In this document: positions 1 through 6,869 of the stretch, one piece after another | How positions within the stretch are numbered: position 1 is the first letter of the stretch | Layout of the letters: every line of letters starts with the position of its first letter | From: Hyphomicrobiales bacterium | GTDB lineage: Bacteria > Pseudomonadota > Alphaproteobacteria > Rhizobiales > Beijerinckiaceae | NCBI GenBank assembly: GCA_028290125.1 | Contig: JAQGKM010000265.1 | Span: 1 to 10,094, forward strand | Length of the DNA stretch: 10,094 nt | Direction of reading: 5' to 3' | Made by a program: the position numbers and the translations under genes | Notes under the pieces: model-generated | Seen by the model: only the letters and a program-made list of their open reading frames with translations | Told to the model about the DNA's origin: nothing | Databases searched by the model: none

Positions 1-1140
1 GACCTGACGACGGCATGAGGCGGCTTCGCACAGCATGGTGAGGCGTCCGAAGCGCGCATGCTCGATCCTCCGCCGCTCGTCGTCGATCTGCTTTTCGTCG
101 ATCTGCCTGCGGCGCAGCGCCATGTCCTCGACGCCATAGAGCGTCAGGGTCGCGGCGGGCAGGCCGTCGCGGCCCGCACGGCCGATCTCCTGATAGTAGG
201 ATTCGACGCTGCCGGGCATGTCGGCATGAACGACGAAACGCACGTCGGGCTTGTTGATGCCCATGCCGAACGCCACCGTCGCGGCGACGACGACATCGTC
301 TTCCTGCAGGAAGCGATCCTGATTGCGCGCGCGCACGTTGGCGTCCATGCCGGCGTGGTAGGCGACGGCCGGAAAGCCGCTTTCCTCCAGCCACGCAGCG
401 ATCTTTTCGGTTCTGGCGCGCGACGCGCAATAGATGATTCCCGCCTGCCCGCGATGCGCATTGAGAAAGGCGCCGATCTGTTTCAGCGGCTGGTCCTTGG
501 GCGCAAAACGCAGATCGATGTTCGGCCGGTCGAAGGAATGCAGGAACGTCTTGGGCGGTCGATCGAACAGGCGCTCGGAAATGTCGTCGCGCGTGTTCTT
601 GTCCGCCGTCGCCGTGAAGGCGATCACCTGCGCGGCGCCGATCGCGTCGACGGCTGCGCGGATCTGCCGGTATTCCGGCCGGAAGTCATGGCCCCATTCC
701 GACACGCAATGCGCCTCGTCGATGGCGATGCGCTTCACGCCCGCGCGCGCCAGCGCCTGGTGCAGGCCATCCATGGCGAGACGTTCGGGGGACAGGAACA
801 AGAGCCGCATCGTGCGGTCGCGCAGGCCCGACCAGACGGCGTCATTTTCCTGCGGATCGTTGGACGAATTCAACGAGCCGGCGGAAACGCCCAGCGCGCG
901 CAATTGCTGCACCTGATCGCGCATCAACGCGATCAACGGCGATACGACAAGCGTGAGACCCTCGTCGACCAGCGCCGGCAGTTGGTAACACATCGACTTG
1001 CCGGAGCCGGTCGGCATCACGGCCATCACTGGACCGCCATCCAGCACGGCGCCGATGACTTCCGCCTGACCGGGACGAAAATCGTCATAGCCGAAAACCG
1101 ATTTCAGCAGCGCGTAGGCTTTTTGCGGAAGCTCTGTCAT
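1..1140 (-). CDS. recQ: ATP-dependent DNA helicase RecQ (partial, C-terminus beyond left edge)
   Basis: This is a superfamily 2 3'-5' DNA helicase that unwinds branched DNA in recombination and replication-fork repair, with RecF among its pathway partners. The 380 visible codons start at the ATG at 1140 and run open to base 1. The motifs are in RecQ order: motif 0 FRPGQ (residues 21-25), Walker A PTGSGKS (43-49), DEAH box (141-144) and motif VI YYQEIGRAGRDG (315-326). A Cys at residue 376, in the context SCRRQ, matches the first zinc-ligand Cys of the RecQ zinc-binding domain. The rest of that domain, the winged helix and any HRDC domain lie outside the window; the family is usually about 600 residues. 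The start lies 34 bases after the recF stop, with AGGA about 12 bases upstream, so it is probably the third gene of a dnaN-recF-recQ operon. The assignment is secure, and truncation is only by the window edge. Confidence 0.96.
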   Translation of the reverse strand, partial: MTELPQKAYALLKSVFGYDDFRPGQAEVIGAVLDGGPVMAVMPTGSGKSMCYQLPALVDEGLTLVVSPLIALMRDQVQQLRALGVSAGSLNSSNDPQENDAVWSGLRDRTMRLLFLSPERLAMDGLHQALARAGVKRIAIDEAHCVSEWGHDFRPEYRQIRAAVDAIGAAQVIAFTATADKNTRDDISERLFDRPPKTFLHSFDRPNIDLRFAPKDQPLKQIGAFLNAHRGQAGIIYCASRARTEKIAAWLEESGFPAVAYHAGMDANVRARNQDRFLQEDDVVVAATVAFGMGINKPDVRFVVHADMPGSVESYYQEIGRAGRDGLPAATLTLYGVEDMALRRRQIDEKQIDDERRRIEHARFGRLTMLCEAASCRRQV

Positions 1141-1174
1141 GTGAAACGTCGGTCCTGAAAATTTATCCCGAACA

Positions 1175-2338
1175 TCAGAAGGGCTCAACGTGGCCGGGCG
1201 TCACGCGCAGCATGGATGCGCGTGCGCCGAGGTCGGCGAAGGCGAGAGGATCGGCGCCGGTCATCCAGACCTGCGCGCCGAGATCGGCCAGCGAGTCGAA
1301 CAGCGCGCCACGGCGCAGCGGATCGAAATGCGCGGCGATTTCATCGAGCAGAACCAGCGGCACGAGACCGCTCATCGACGCGACAAGACGCGCATGCGCG
1401 AGCACGAGGCCGACCAGCAGTGCTTTCTGCTCGCCGGTCGATGACCGCGCCGCATCGGCGTTTTTCGGCCCATGGCGCACGACGAGATCGCTCGCCTGCG
1501 GGCCGACCAACGTGCGCCCGGCGGCAGCGTCGCGCGCGCGGCTTGCGCGCAGCATCGCGCGGTAGCGATCCTCGACTTCGAGCGCCGGCATGTCGGGGAT
1601 GATCGCTTCGAGTTCGCCGGCAAGCGCGAGATCCGCCCACGGAAAGGGCGAACTGGCGTCGCGCCCGGATTCGATCAGCGCAGCCAGATGCGCCACCGTT
1701 TCGCTGCGCGCTGTCGCGACGGCAACCGCGATGCCGGCGATTTCGCGTTCTGCTGCATCGAGCCAGATCGCGTCGGCGTAGCGATCCTCCAGCAAACGAT
1801 TGCGGTTGCGCAGCGCGCGCTCGAGCGCGGTGACGCGCGGGCCATGTTCGGCGTCGACCGCCAGCACGAGGCGATCGAGAAAGCGACGGCGGTCGCCGGC
1901 GGGGCCTGTGAACAGCCCGTCCATCGACGGCGTCAGCCACACCACGCGCACATGATCGGCGAAGGCGCGCGCCGAGCCGACCGGCGCGCGGTCGATGCGG
2001 CACTTGCGCGACTGGGGCTGCGTGGAATCCGCATTGTCGCGGCCCGCGCCCAATTGCACGCGATGATCTTCGTCTTCAAGTTCGACCGACACCGCCCAGC
2101 CGCCGCGGCCGCCCTCGCGCGCGCAATCGGCGAGGTCGGCGCGTCGCAGGCCGCGGCCCGGCGTCAGCAGCGAGATGGCTTCGAGAATGTTGGTCTTGCC
2201 CGCGCCGTTCTCGCCCACCAGCACGACGAGATCGCCAGCGACCGTGAGGTCGAGCGCGTCATAGGAGCGGAAATCGGCGAGCGACAACCGCCGCACTTTC
2301 GGGCGGCGTATGGAAGCATTTCCTGCAAACAAGCTCAT
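1175..2338 (-). CDS. recF: DNA replication and repair protein RecF
   Basis: RecF is an SMC/ABC-like ATPase that works with RecO and RecR to load RecA at single-strand gaps. The product has about 387 residues, near the family norm. The N-terminal ATPase half shows the DFRSY segment and Walker A GENGAGKT (about 42-49). The C-terminal half has the ABC signature region STGEQKALL, Walker B ending in LLDE (D332, E333), then HFDP. The start is uncertain: a GTG at 2347 adds three residues, and the ATG at 2338 is chosen. An AGGA lies rather far from the ATG and too close to the GTG, so neither has an ideal ribosome site. The gene lies 55 bases downstream of dnaN and 34 bases upstream of recQ on the same strand, so co-transcription is likely. 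The dnaN-recF pairing is classic; the following gene is recQ instead of the common gyrB. Confidence 0.95.
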   Translation of the reverse strand: MSLFAGNASIRRPKVRRLSLADFRSYDALDLTVAGDLVVLVGENGAGKTNILEAISLLTPGRGLRRADLADCAREGGRGGWAVSVELEDEDHRVQLGAGRDNADSTQPQSRKCRIDRAPVGSARAFADHVRVVWLTPSMDGLFTGPAGDRRRFLDRLVLAVDAEHGPRVTALERALRNRNRLLEDRYADAIWLDAAEREIAGIAVAVATARSETVAHLAALIESGRDASSPFPWADLALAGELEAIIPDMPALEVEDRYRAMLRASRARDAAAGRTLVGPQASDLVVRHGPKNADAARSSTGEQKALLVGLVLAHARLVASMSGLVPLVLLDEIAAHFDPLRRGALFDSLADLGAQVWMTGADPLAFADLGARASMLRVTPGHVEPF

Positions 2339-2393
2339 CCGCCACACGCATCCTGCGCCCGGATGGTCCCGGGCCGAGGCTCCGCCTGCGTCC

Positions 2394-3512
2394 TCACACG
2401 CGCATCGGCATCAGGACATAGAGCGCCGCCGCGCCGTCACGATCCTGAATGAGCGTCGGCGAACCCGGATCGGCGAGCCGGAACAGCGCCGTGTCGGAAT
2501 CGAGCTGGCTCGTGATGTCGAGCAGGTAGCGGGCGTTGAAGCCAATGTCGAGCGCGCCCGAATCGTAGTCGACCTCGAGCTCTTCCATCGCCGATCCGGA
2601 ATCCGGATTGGTGACGGACAGCGTCAGCCGCCCGTCGGCGAGCGAAAGCTTCACCGCGCGGCCGCGCTCCGACGAAATCGTCGAGACACGATCGACGGCG
2701 GCGGCAAACGGCGCGCATTCGATGACCAGTCGCTTGTCGTTGTTGGCGGGAATGACGCGCGCATAGTCCGGGAAAGTGCCGTCGATCAGCTTTGAGGTCA
2801 GCACGACGTCGCCGAAGGTGAAGCGGATCTTCGTGGTCGACAGTTCGATCGCGACTTCGGCGTTCACGTCGTCCACGAGCTTCTGGACTTCGGCCACAGC
2901 CTTGCGCGGCACGATCACCCCGGGCATGCCGGCCGAGCCGGACGGGGCGGGAATCTCCACGCGCGCAAGACGATGCCCGTCGGTCGCGACGGCGCGCAGC
3001 ATAACGTGGCCGTCGACCTCGGTCGTATGCACGTAGATGCCGTTGAGATAATAGCGCGTCTCTTCGGTCGAGATCGCGAACTGCGTCTTGTCGATCAGCT
3101 TTTTCAGGTCGCCGGCCGGGAGCGAGAAGCGATGCGAGAGTTCGCCGGCGTTGAGATCCGGAAAATCGCTCTCCGGCAGGGACTGCAGATTGAAGCGCGA
3201 ACGACCCGAGCGCAGCAGAAGCTGGCCGGCCTCCCCGGTCATTTCCAGCGACACCTGCGCGCCGTCGGGCAGCTTGCGGACAATGTCGTAGAGAACGTGG
3301 GCGGGCAGCGTGGTGGCGCCGGCCTGGCCGACGTCGGCTGCAAGGCTTTCGGTGACTTCGAGATCGAGGTCGGTCGCCTTGAGCTGAAGGCGCCCGTTGG
3401 CGGCCTGCAACAGGACGTTGGCGAGGATCGGGATGGTGTTGCGACGTTCGACGACGCGGTGCACGTGGCCCAGCGACTTGAGAAGCGCCGCTCTTTCGAG
3501 AGTGACTTTCAT
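2394..3512 (-). CDS. dnaN: DNA polymerase III beta subunit (sliding clamp)
   Basis: DnaN forms the dimeric ring that tethers polymerase III and many repair proteins to DNA. The product is 372 residues starting MKVTLERAALLKSL, a typical length, with three clamp domains expected at roughly 1-125, 126-250 and 251-372. Recognisable segments are RRNTIPILANVLL near residues 25-37, the TDLDLEV stretch, the TDGHRLA loop in the middle domain and the conserved C-terminal LYVLMPMRV. The ATG at 3512 is preferred on family length. The frame stays open upstream to 3719, but that 69-codon extension has no similarity to a clamp. The gene leads the minus-strand dnaN-recF-recQ cluster and is divergent from a penicillin-binding protein gene. 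dnaA, its common upstream neighbour, is not in that position. Confidence 0.97.
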   Translation of the reverse strand: MKVTLERAALLKSLGHVHRVVERRNTIPILANVLLQAANGRLQLKATDLDLEVTESLAADVGQAGATTLPAHVLYDIVRKLPDGAQVSLEMTGEAGQLLLRSGRSRFNLQSLPESDFPDLNAGELSHRFSLPAGDLKKLIDKTQFAISTEETRYYLNGIYVHTTEVDGHVMLRAVATDGHRLARVEIPAPSGSAGMPGVIVPRKAVAEVQKLVDDVNAEVAIELSTTKIRFTFGDVVLTSKLIDGTFPDYARVIPANNDKRLVIECAPFAAAVDRVSTISSERGRAVKLSLADGRLTLSVTNPDSGSAMEELEVDYDSGALDIGFNARYLLDITSQLDSDTALFRLADPGSPTLIQDRDGAAALYVLMPMRV

Positions 3513-3544
3513 GGACCCCGACCCATCCTCAGAACATGCCGCAA

Positions 3545-3561
3545 CCGGCCGCACGGGCCGG
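3545..3561 (-). other. GC-rich inverted repeat in the dnaN leader
   Basis: A perfect 6-bp inverted repeat, CCGGCC (3545-3550) and GGCCGG (3556-3561), encloses a 5-base loop. It lies 33 bases upstream of the dnaN start and would form a hairpin in its 5' untranslated RNA. There is no U-tract, so it is not an intrinsic terminator. In GC-rich DNA a 6-bp stem can arise by chance. Confidence 0.35.
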
Positions 3562-3682
3562 GGCGCGACTTTGACGCGCTGCACGCAATAGAGCAAGGCC
3601 CCAGCAAGCGCCGTCCGGACAGTCCCCAGTTTTCTGGACTTGCCTCTCGCGGAAGCCCGCTCTGCAAACCGGTCGCTCAGGC

Positions 3683-3697
3683 TTAACCGGACCTTAA
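3683..3697. promoter_or_regulatory. Candidate CtrA-binding site (TTAA-N7-TTAA)
   Basis: TTAA at 3683-3686 and TTAA at 3694-3697 are separated by exactly seven bases, the full-site spacing known for the alphaproteobacterial cell-cycle regulator CtrA. A further TTAA lies at 3709-3712. The site falls between the divergent dnaN and penicillin-binding protein genes, 171 bases from the dnaN start and 80 from the other, so it could act on either. The motif match is direct; binding and regulation are inferred. Confidence 0.45.
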
Positions 3698-3765
3698 TCG
3701 CCGACAATTTAATCTTCAAAAAACGCCGTTGTCCAACCTCTTGGATAGAGGACGCGGCTCACGGC

Positions 3766-3769
3766 GGAG
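3766..3769 (+). promoter_or_regulatory. Ribosome binding site deciding the PBP start
   Basis: GGAG lies seven bases before the ATG at 3777, an ideal Shine-Dalgarno spacing. The in-frame TTG at 3729 has only an A-rich stretch before it and no purine-rich ribosome site, so translation from 3777 is preferred. Confidence 0.6.
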
Positions 3770-3776
3770 CGGCCCG

Positions 3777-5954
3777 ATGGGAGCCAGGCGGCGCGAACCC
3801 GGCATGTCACGCAGCCGCGACAGCGGCGGCGAGGCGCTGCGTGTCGGCCCGGAAGACCGCATTACTGGCGGCCGCAAGCGCGGCTCGCGCGAACGTATCG
3901 AACCCGACATGACATCCGCGCGAGTCGAGCGCGACGACGAGGACAGGCCCATGCCACGCGGACGGGGAAAAACCGACCCGGACGACCAAGACGAGGCTCC
4001 GCGCCGCGGCTCCGGGCGCCGCAAGGCGCCGCGTCGGTCGATCCTTGGCGGCATGGTTTACGCGATCTGCGTCTGCGGCGTGTGGGTGCTGGTCGCGGTC
4101 GGCGGGATCATCGCCTGGCACGCTTCGCAATTGCCGCCGATCGACAAGCTGACCGTTCCCAAGCGTCCGCCCAACATCGCCATCACGGGCGACGACGGAC
4201 GCCTGCTCGCCAATCGCGGCGATACCGGCGGCGCGGCGATCAGCCTGCGCGAGTTGCCGGCCTATGTGCCAAAGGCGTTCATCGCCATCGAGGACAGGCG
4301 CTTCTATCACCATTGGGGCATCGATCCCGTCGGCGTGACGCGCGCGCTGGTGCGCAACACGAGCGGGCGCGGGAACATGCAGGGCGGCTCGACGCTGACC
4401 CAACAGCTCGCCAAGAACCTGTTCCTGACGCAGGAACGGACCATGTCGCGAAAGGTGCAGGAGGCCATCCTCGCCTTCTGGCTGGAACGTAAATTCTCGA
4501 AGGACCAGATCCTCGAACTTTATCTGAACCGGGTTTACTTCGGCTCGGGCGCCTATGGCGTCGAAGCTGCGGCGCGCAAGTATTTCGGACACGGCGCGCG
4601 CGAGACGACGCTTCCGGAAGCCGCGATGCTGGCTGGCCTGATGAAAGCGCCGACGAAGCTCGCGCCCAATCGCAACCCCGCAGCGGCCGCCGATCGCGCG
4701 TCGCAGGTCATCACCGCGATGGCGCAGGAGGGCATGATCACCGACCGCATGGCCGCGCTGGCGATCATGCAGCCCGCGACCGTGTCGCGCGAGACGGCAG
4801 GCTCAATCAATTACGCGGCCGATTTCGTGATGGATGTGCTCGACGAAACCGTCGGGGCGATCGACGAAGATATCGTCGTCAGCACGACGCTCAGCTCGGA
4901 GAAGCAGGCGGCCGCCGAAAAGGCGCTGACGGACGAACTCGACAAATCAGGCAAGCGTTTTGGCGTGACGCAAGGCGCGCTCGTGTCGCTCGACCCGAAC
5001 GGCCAAATCAAGGCGCTGGTTGGCGGACGCAATTACACGGAAAGCCAGTTCAACCGCGCGGTGTCGGCGCGGCGGCAGCCGGGATCGGCGTTCAAGCCCT
5101 TCGTCTATCTGACAGCCCTCGAACGCGGCATGACGCCCGAAACGATCCGCGACGATGCGCCGATCAACGTTCGTGGATGGCAGCCCGAGAATTCGTCCCA
5201 AGACTATCAGGGTCAGGTGACGCTGAAGCGCGCCCTCGCCATGTCGCTCAACACGGTGGCGGTGCGTCTCGGACTGGAAGTCACACCGAAAGCGGTCGTC
5301 GCGACCGCGCATCGCCTTGGCGTCTCGTCCGAGCTGCAAGCCAATGCGTCCATCGCGCTTGGGACGTCGGAAGTGAGCCCGCTCGAACTCGTGTCCGCCT
5401 ATGCGCCTTTTGCGAATGGCGGCATTCGCGTCCAGCCGCACATCATCACGCGCGTGCGCACCGCCAGAGGCAAGTTGCTGTATCAGCGCAAGGGCGCGAG
5501 CTTCGGTCGCGTGATCGACATTGCGCAAGTCGGCATGATGAACGCCATGCTGCAGGAAACGCTGTCCATCGGCACGGCGCGGCACGCCGAACTCCCCGGC
5601 TGGCAGGCAGCGGGCAAAACCGGCACGTCGCAGGATTATCGCGACGCCTGGTTCGTCGGTTACACGAGCCAGCTCGTCACCGGCGTGTGGCTTGGCAACG
5701 ACGACAATTCGCCGACGAAGAAAACGTCGGGCGGCAATCTGCCGGTGAACATCTGGAGCAAGTACATGCGCGCCGCGCTGCAGGGCGCCGCGCCGACGCC
5801 GCTGCCGGGCGTCAGCCGCGGCGTCGATCCCGCCATCATGCTGCCGCCGGCGGAGGTTGGCGCAACGGGGCCACAGGCGAGACGCGACGCCATCGGCGAC
5901 ATGATCGCGCCGACGCGCGAGCGCAATTTCTTCGAACGGCTGTTCGGGGGATAA
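3777..5954 (+). CDS. Class A penicillin-binding protein (bifunctional transglycosylase/transpeptidase, PBP1 family)
   Basis: This inner-membrane enzyme polymerises lipid II into glycan strands (GT51 domain) and cross-links the stem peptides (transpeptidase domain) in the periplasm. From the ATG at 3777 it is 725 residues. Residues 1-87 are a long Arg/Asp/Glu-rich, low-complexity cytoplasmic tail. One transmembrane helix spans about 90-113. The GT51 domain follows, with EDRRFYHHWGID carrying the catalytic Glu (E172), GGSTLTQQ at about 203-210, and the ELYLNRVYFGSGAYG segment. The transpeptidase domain has SAFK (nucleophile S437, K440), SLN (490-492) and KTGT (from K614). The protein ends in NFFERLFGG. 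It is shorter than E. coli PBP1A (about 850), with little room for an extra OB-type insertion. A later in-frame ATG at 3804 is possible. The gene is divergent from dnaN and monocistronic. Family is certain; the exact paralogue (1A, 1B or another) is not, so no symbol is given. Confidence 0.95.
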   Translation: MGARRREPGMSRSRDSGGEALRVGPEDRITGGRKRGSRERIEPDMTSARVERDDEDRPMPRGRGKTDPDDQDEAPRRGSGRRKAPRRSILGGMVYAICVCGVWVLVAVGGIIAWHASQLPPIDKLTVPKRPPNIAITGDDGRLLANRGDTGGAAISLRELPAYVPKAFIAIEDRRFYHHWGIDPVGVTRALVRNTSGRGNMQGGSTLTQQLAKNLFLTQERTMSRKVQEAILAFWLERKFSKDQILELYLNRVYFGSGAYGVEAAARKYFGHGARETTLPEAAMLAGLMKAPTKLAPNRNPAAAADRASQVITAMAQEGMITDRMAALAIMQPATVSRETAGSINYAADFVMDVLDETVGAIDEDIVVSTTLSSEKQAAAEKALTDELDKSGKRFGVTQGALVSLDPNGQIKALVGGRNYTESQFNRAVSARRQPGSAFKPFVYLTALERGMTPETIRDDAPINVRGWQPENSSQDYQGQVTLKRALAMSLNTVAVRLGLEVTPKAVVATAHRLGVSSELQANASIALGTSEVSPLELVSAYAPFANGGIRVQPHIITRVRTARGKLLYQRKGASFGRVIDIAQVGMMNAMLQETLSIGTARHAELPGWQAAGKTGTSQDYRDAWFVGYTSQLVTGVWLGNDDNSPTKKTSGGNLPVNIWSKYMRAALQGAAPTPLPGVSRGVDPAIMLPPAEVGATGPQARRDAIGDMIAPTRERNFFERLFGG

Positions 5955-5982
5955 AAAAAATCTCCCGCAAAATGCGGGAGAT
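5953..5982 (-). terminator. Intrinsic terminator between convergent genes
   Basis: A 9-bp stem with a 5-base loop is formed by TCTCCCGC (5961-5968) and GCGGGAGA (5974-5981) plus a flanking A-T pair. On the minus strand it is followed directly by a run of eight T residues (complement of A 5953-5960), a textbook rho-independent terminator for the hsp20-DUF1150 transcript. On the plus strand the hairpin starts 6 bases after the PBP stop but lacks a clear U-tract, so it would be a weaker stop in that direction. Confidence 0.88.
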
Positions 5983-5989
5983 CTTGTCG

Positions 5990-6253
5990 TCAGTGGACGC
6001 TTACGGTCTGCAGGTCGTTCTGCCACGCATTGGCGACGGCGGCGTCGCGCGTATCCGTCAGAACGATCGGCGTGCCGTTGGCGCTGAGCAGCGCGAAGAG
6101 CTGAAGGCCGGGTTCGATTTCCGGAGCCTGCGGGAACAGGCGCGCAACGTCTTCGGAGCGCATTTCCTTCACGTAAGCGATCGCGCCGTCGCCCAGGTGG
6201 GCAAGCTGCTCGGTGGTGAGCGGCGCGCGCGTGGCGGTTTTTTCGACGATCAT
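5990..6253 (-). CDS. DUF1150 family protein
   Basis: This 87-residue protein is recognised as DUF1150, a family of unknown function found mainly in alphaproteobacteria. It is acidic to neutral, has no signal peptide or membrane helix, and should be cytosolic. The middle segment (LFALLSANGTPIVLTDTRDAA, about 53-73) looks like a small beta-rich core and is followed by a helix ending near NDLQTVSVH. The ATG at 6253 has a strong AAAGGAG ribosome site. It lies 51 bases after the hsp20 stop on the same strand and just before the shared terminator, so it is the second gene of a heat-shock operon. The linkage suggests a role with the small heat-shock protein, such as client handling or turnover, but that is inference and no catalytic motif is visible. 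Confidence 0.88.
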   Translation of the reverse strand: MIVEKTATRAPLTTEQLAHLGDGAIAYVKEMRSEDVARLFPQAPEIEPGLQLFALLSANGTPIVLTDTRDAAVANAWQNDLQTVSVH

Positions 6254-6304
6254 GGCTTTCTCCTTTCGCGGTTCGGATGAACCCGCATTCTTCGCGAGGA
6301 CGTG

Positions 6305-6733
6305 TCAGTCCCTCACGGAGATTCCAATTTTCTTCACGATCCGCTCCGGCTCGGGTCTCGCAAGATCCACGCAGAGCAGTCCATTCTTCAGGTCCGCGCC
6401 AAGCACTTCCATGCCTTCGGCGAGCAAGAACGCGCGCTGGAACTGACGGGCGGCGATCCCGCGGTGCAGATAGTGCCGTTCGGCGTCGTCTGTCTGGCGT
6501 CCGCGGATCAGGAGCTGTCTTTCCTCCAGCGTGATGTCGAGCTGGTCGGAGGTGAAGCCCGCCACCGCGAGGGTGATGCGCAAGCGCTCAGGTTCGGTTT
6601 CAGTGCGCTTGAGGCGCTCGATATTGTAGGGCGGATAGCCGTCCGACGTCGTCCGGGTGACCCTGTCGAGCGCGCGCTCGATGTCATCGAAGCCGAGCAG
6701 GAACGGCGAATTCAGATTCGGAACACGTGTCAT
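6305..6733 (-). CDS. Small heat-shock protein, Hsp20 family
   Basis: Small heat-shock proteins are ATP-independent holdases that form oligomers and keep unfolding proteins soluble for refolding by DnaK/ClpB. The product is 142 residues, a normal length for IbpA-like bacterial Hsp20. The short N-terminal arm (about 1-32, starting MTRVPNLNSPFLLGFDDIE) is followed by PPYNIE and an alpha-crystallin domain, including LAVAGF, LDITLEERQLLIRG and the conserved ADLKNGLL segment. The C-terminal tail has the IxI oligomerisation motif as IGI (136-138). The ATG at 6733 is preferred: it has GAAGG about 8 bases upstream and the family-typical N-terminus. The frame is open for 33 more codons, but those would run back past the sigma-32 promoter. 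It is transcribed from that promoter with DUF1150 downstream. Confidence 0.95.
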   Translation of the reverse strand: MTRVPNLNSPFLLGFDDIERALDRVTRTTSDGYPPYNIERLKRTETEPERLRITLAVAGFTSDQLDITLEERQLLIRGRQTDDAERHYLHRGIAARQFQRAFLLAEGMEVLGADLKNGLLCVDLARPEPERIVKKIGISVRD

Positions 6734-6745
6734 GACGAAGCCCTT

Positions 6746-6781
6746 CAGGCGCCTCGGAAACACAGGCCCTTGCGGCGCCTG
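6746..6781 (-). promoter_or_regulatory. Inverted repeat in hsp20 5' untranslated leader
   Basis: CAGGCGCC (6746-6753) and GGCGCCTG (6774-6781) form a perfect 8-bp stem with a 20-base loop in the predicted hsp20 leader. The 3' arm ends exactly where the Shine-Dalgarno GAAGG begins (6746-6742, minus strand). Structured leaders that hide the ribosome site (ROSE-type RNA thermometers) are common before rhizobial hsp20 genes. Here the ribosome site abuts the stem but is not inside it, so thermometer function is only a possibility. Confidence 0.4.
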
Positions 6782-6789
6782 CCTCACCG

Positions 6790-6817
6790 ATATGGGGGCG
6801 CGCGCAGACTGTTCAAG
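6790..6817 (-). promoter_or_regulatory. Sigma-32 (RpoH) heat-shock promoter of hsp20-DUF1150
   Basis: Read on the minus strand, CTTGAAC (6817-6811) is followed after 13 bases by CCCCATAT (6797-6790). This matches the RpoH consensus closely at both boxes (CTTGAAA and CCCCATNT) with an acceptable spacer. Transcription would begin near 6783, giving a leader of about 50 bases. Its position directly before a small heat-shock gene supports the call independently. Confidence 0.85.
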
Positions 6818-6869
6818 AGCGGACGATCCCACTCTGAACTGACCGTGATTTCAGAGATGCCGACGTGAG

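Noticed and set aside
58..1158. A 366-codon plus-strand open frame opposite recQ
   Set aside because: It is the reverse complement of a helicase gene with all expected motifs; its translation has no recognisable domain and is the Arg/His/Ala-rich shadow usual in GC-rich DNA.
1472..2452. A 326-codon plus-strand open frame opposite recF
   Set aside because: Antisense shadow of recF with its Walker motifs intact on the other strand; no ribosome site or domain supports it.
3513..3776. Replication origin next to dnaN
   Set aside because: I find no DnaA-box TTATNCACA cluster and no AT-rich unwinding stretch; alphaproteobacterial origins are usually not beside dnaN.
3729..3776. TTG start for the PBP, adding 16 residues
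   Set aside because: No Shine-Dalgarno sequence before the TTG, while the ATG at 3777 has GGAG at ideal spacing.
4947..6026. A 359-codon minus-strand open frame opposite the PBP transpeptidase domain
   Set aside because: It crosses the terminator hairpin and overlaps the end of DUF1150; the PBP on the plus strand explains the conservation.
6734..6832. N-terminal extension of Hsp20 by 33 residues
   Set aside because: It would cover the leader and overrun the sigma-32 promoter, and the residues do not resemble Hsp20 N-termini.
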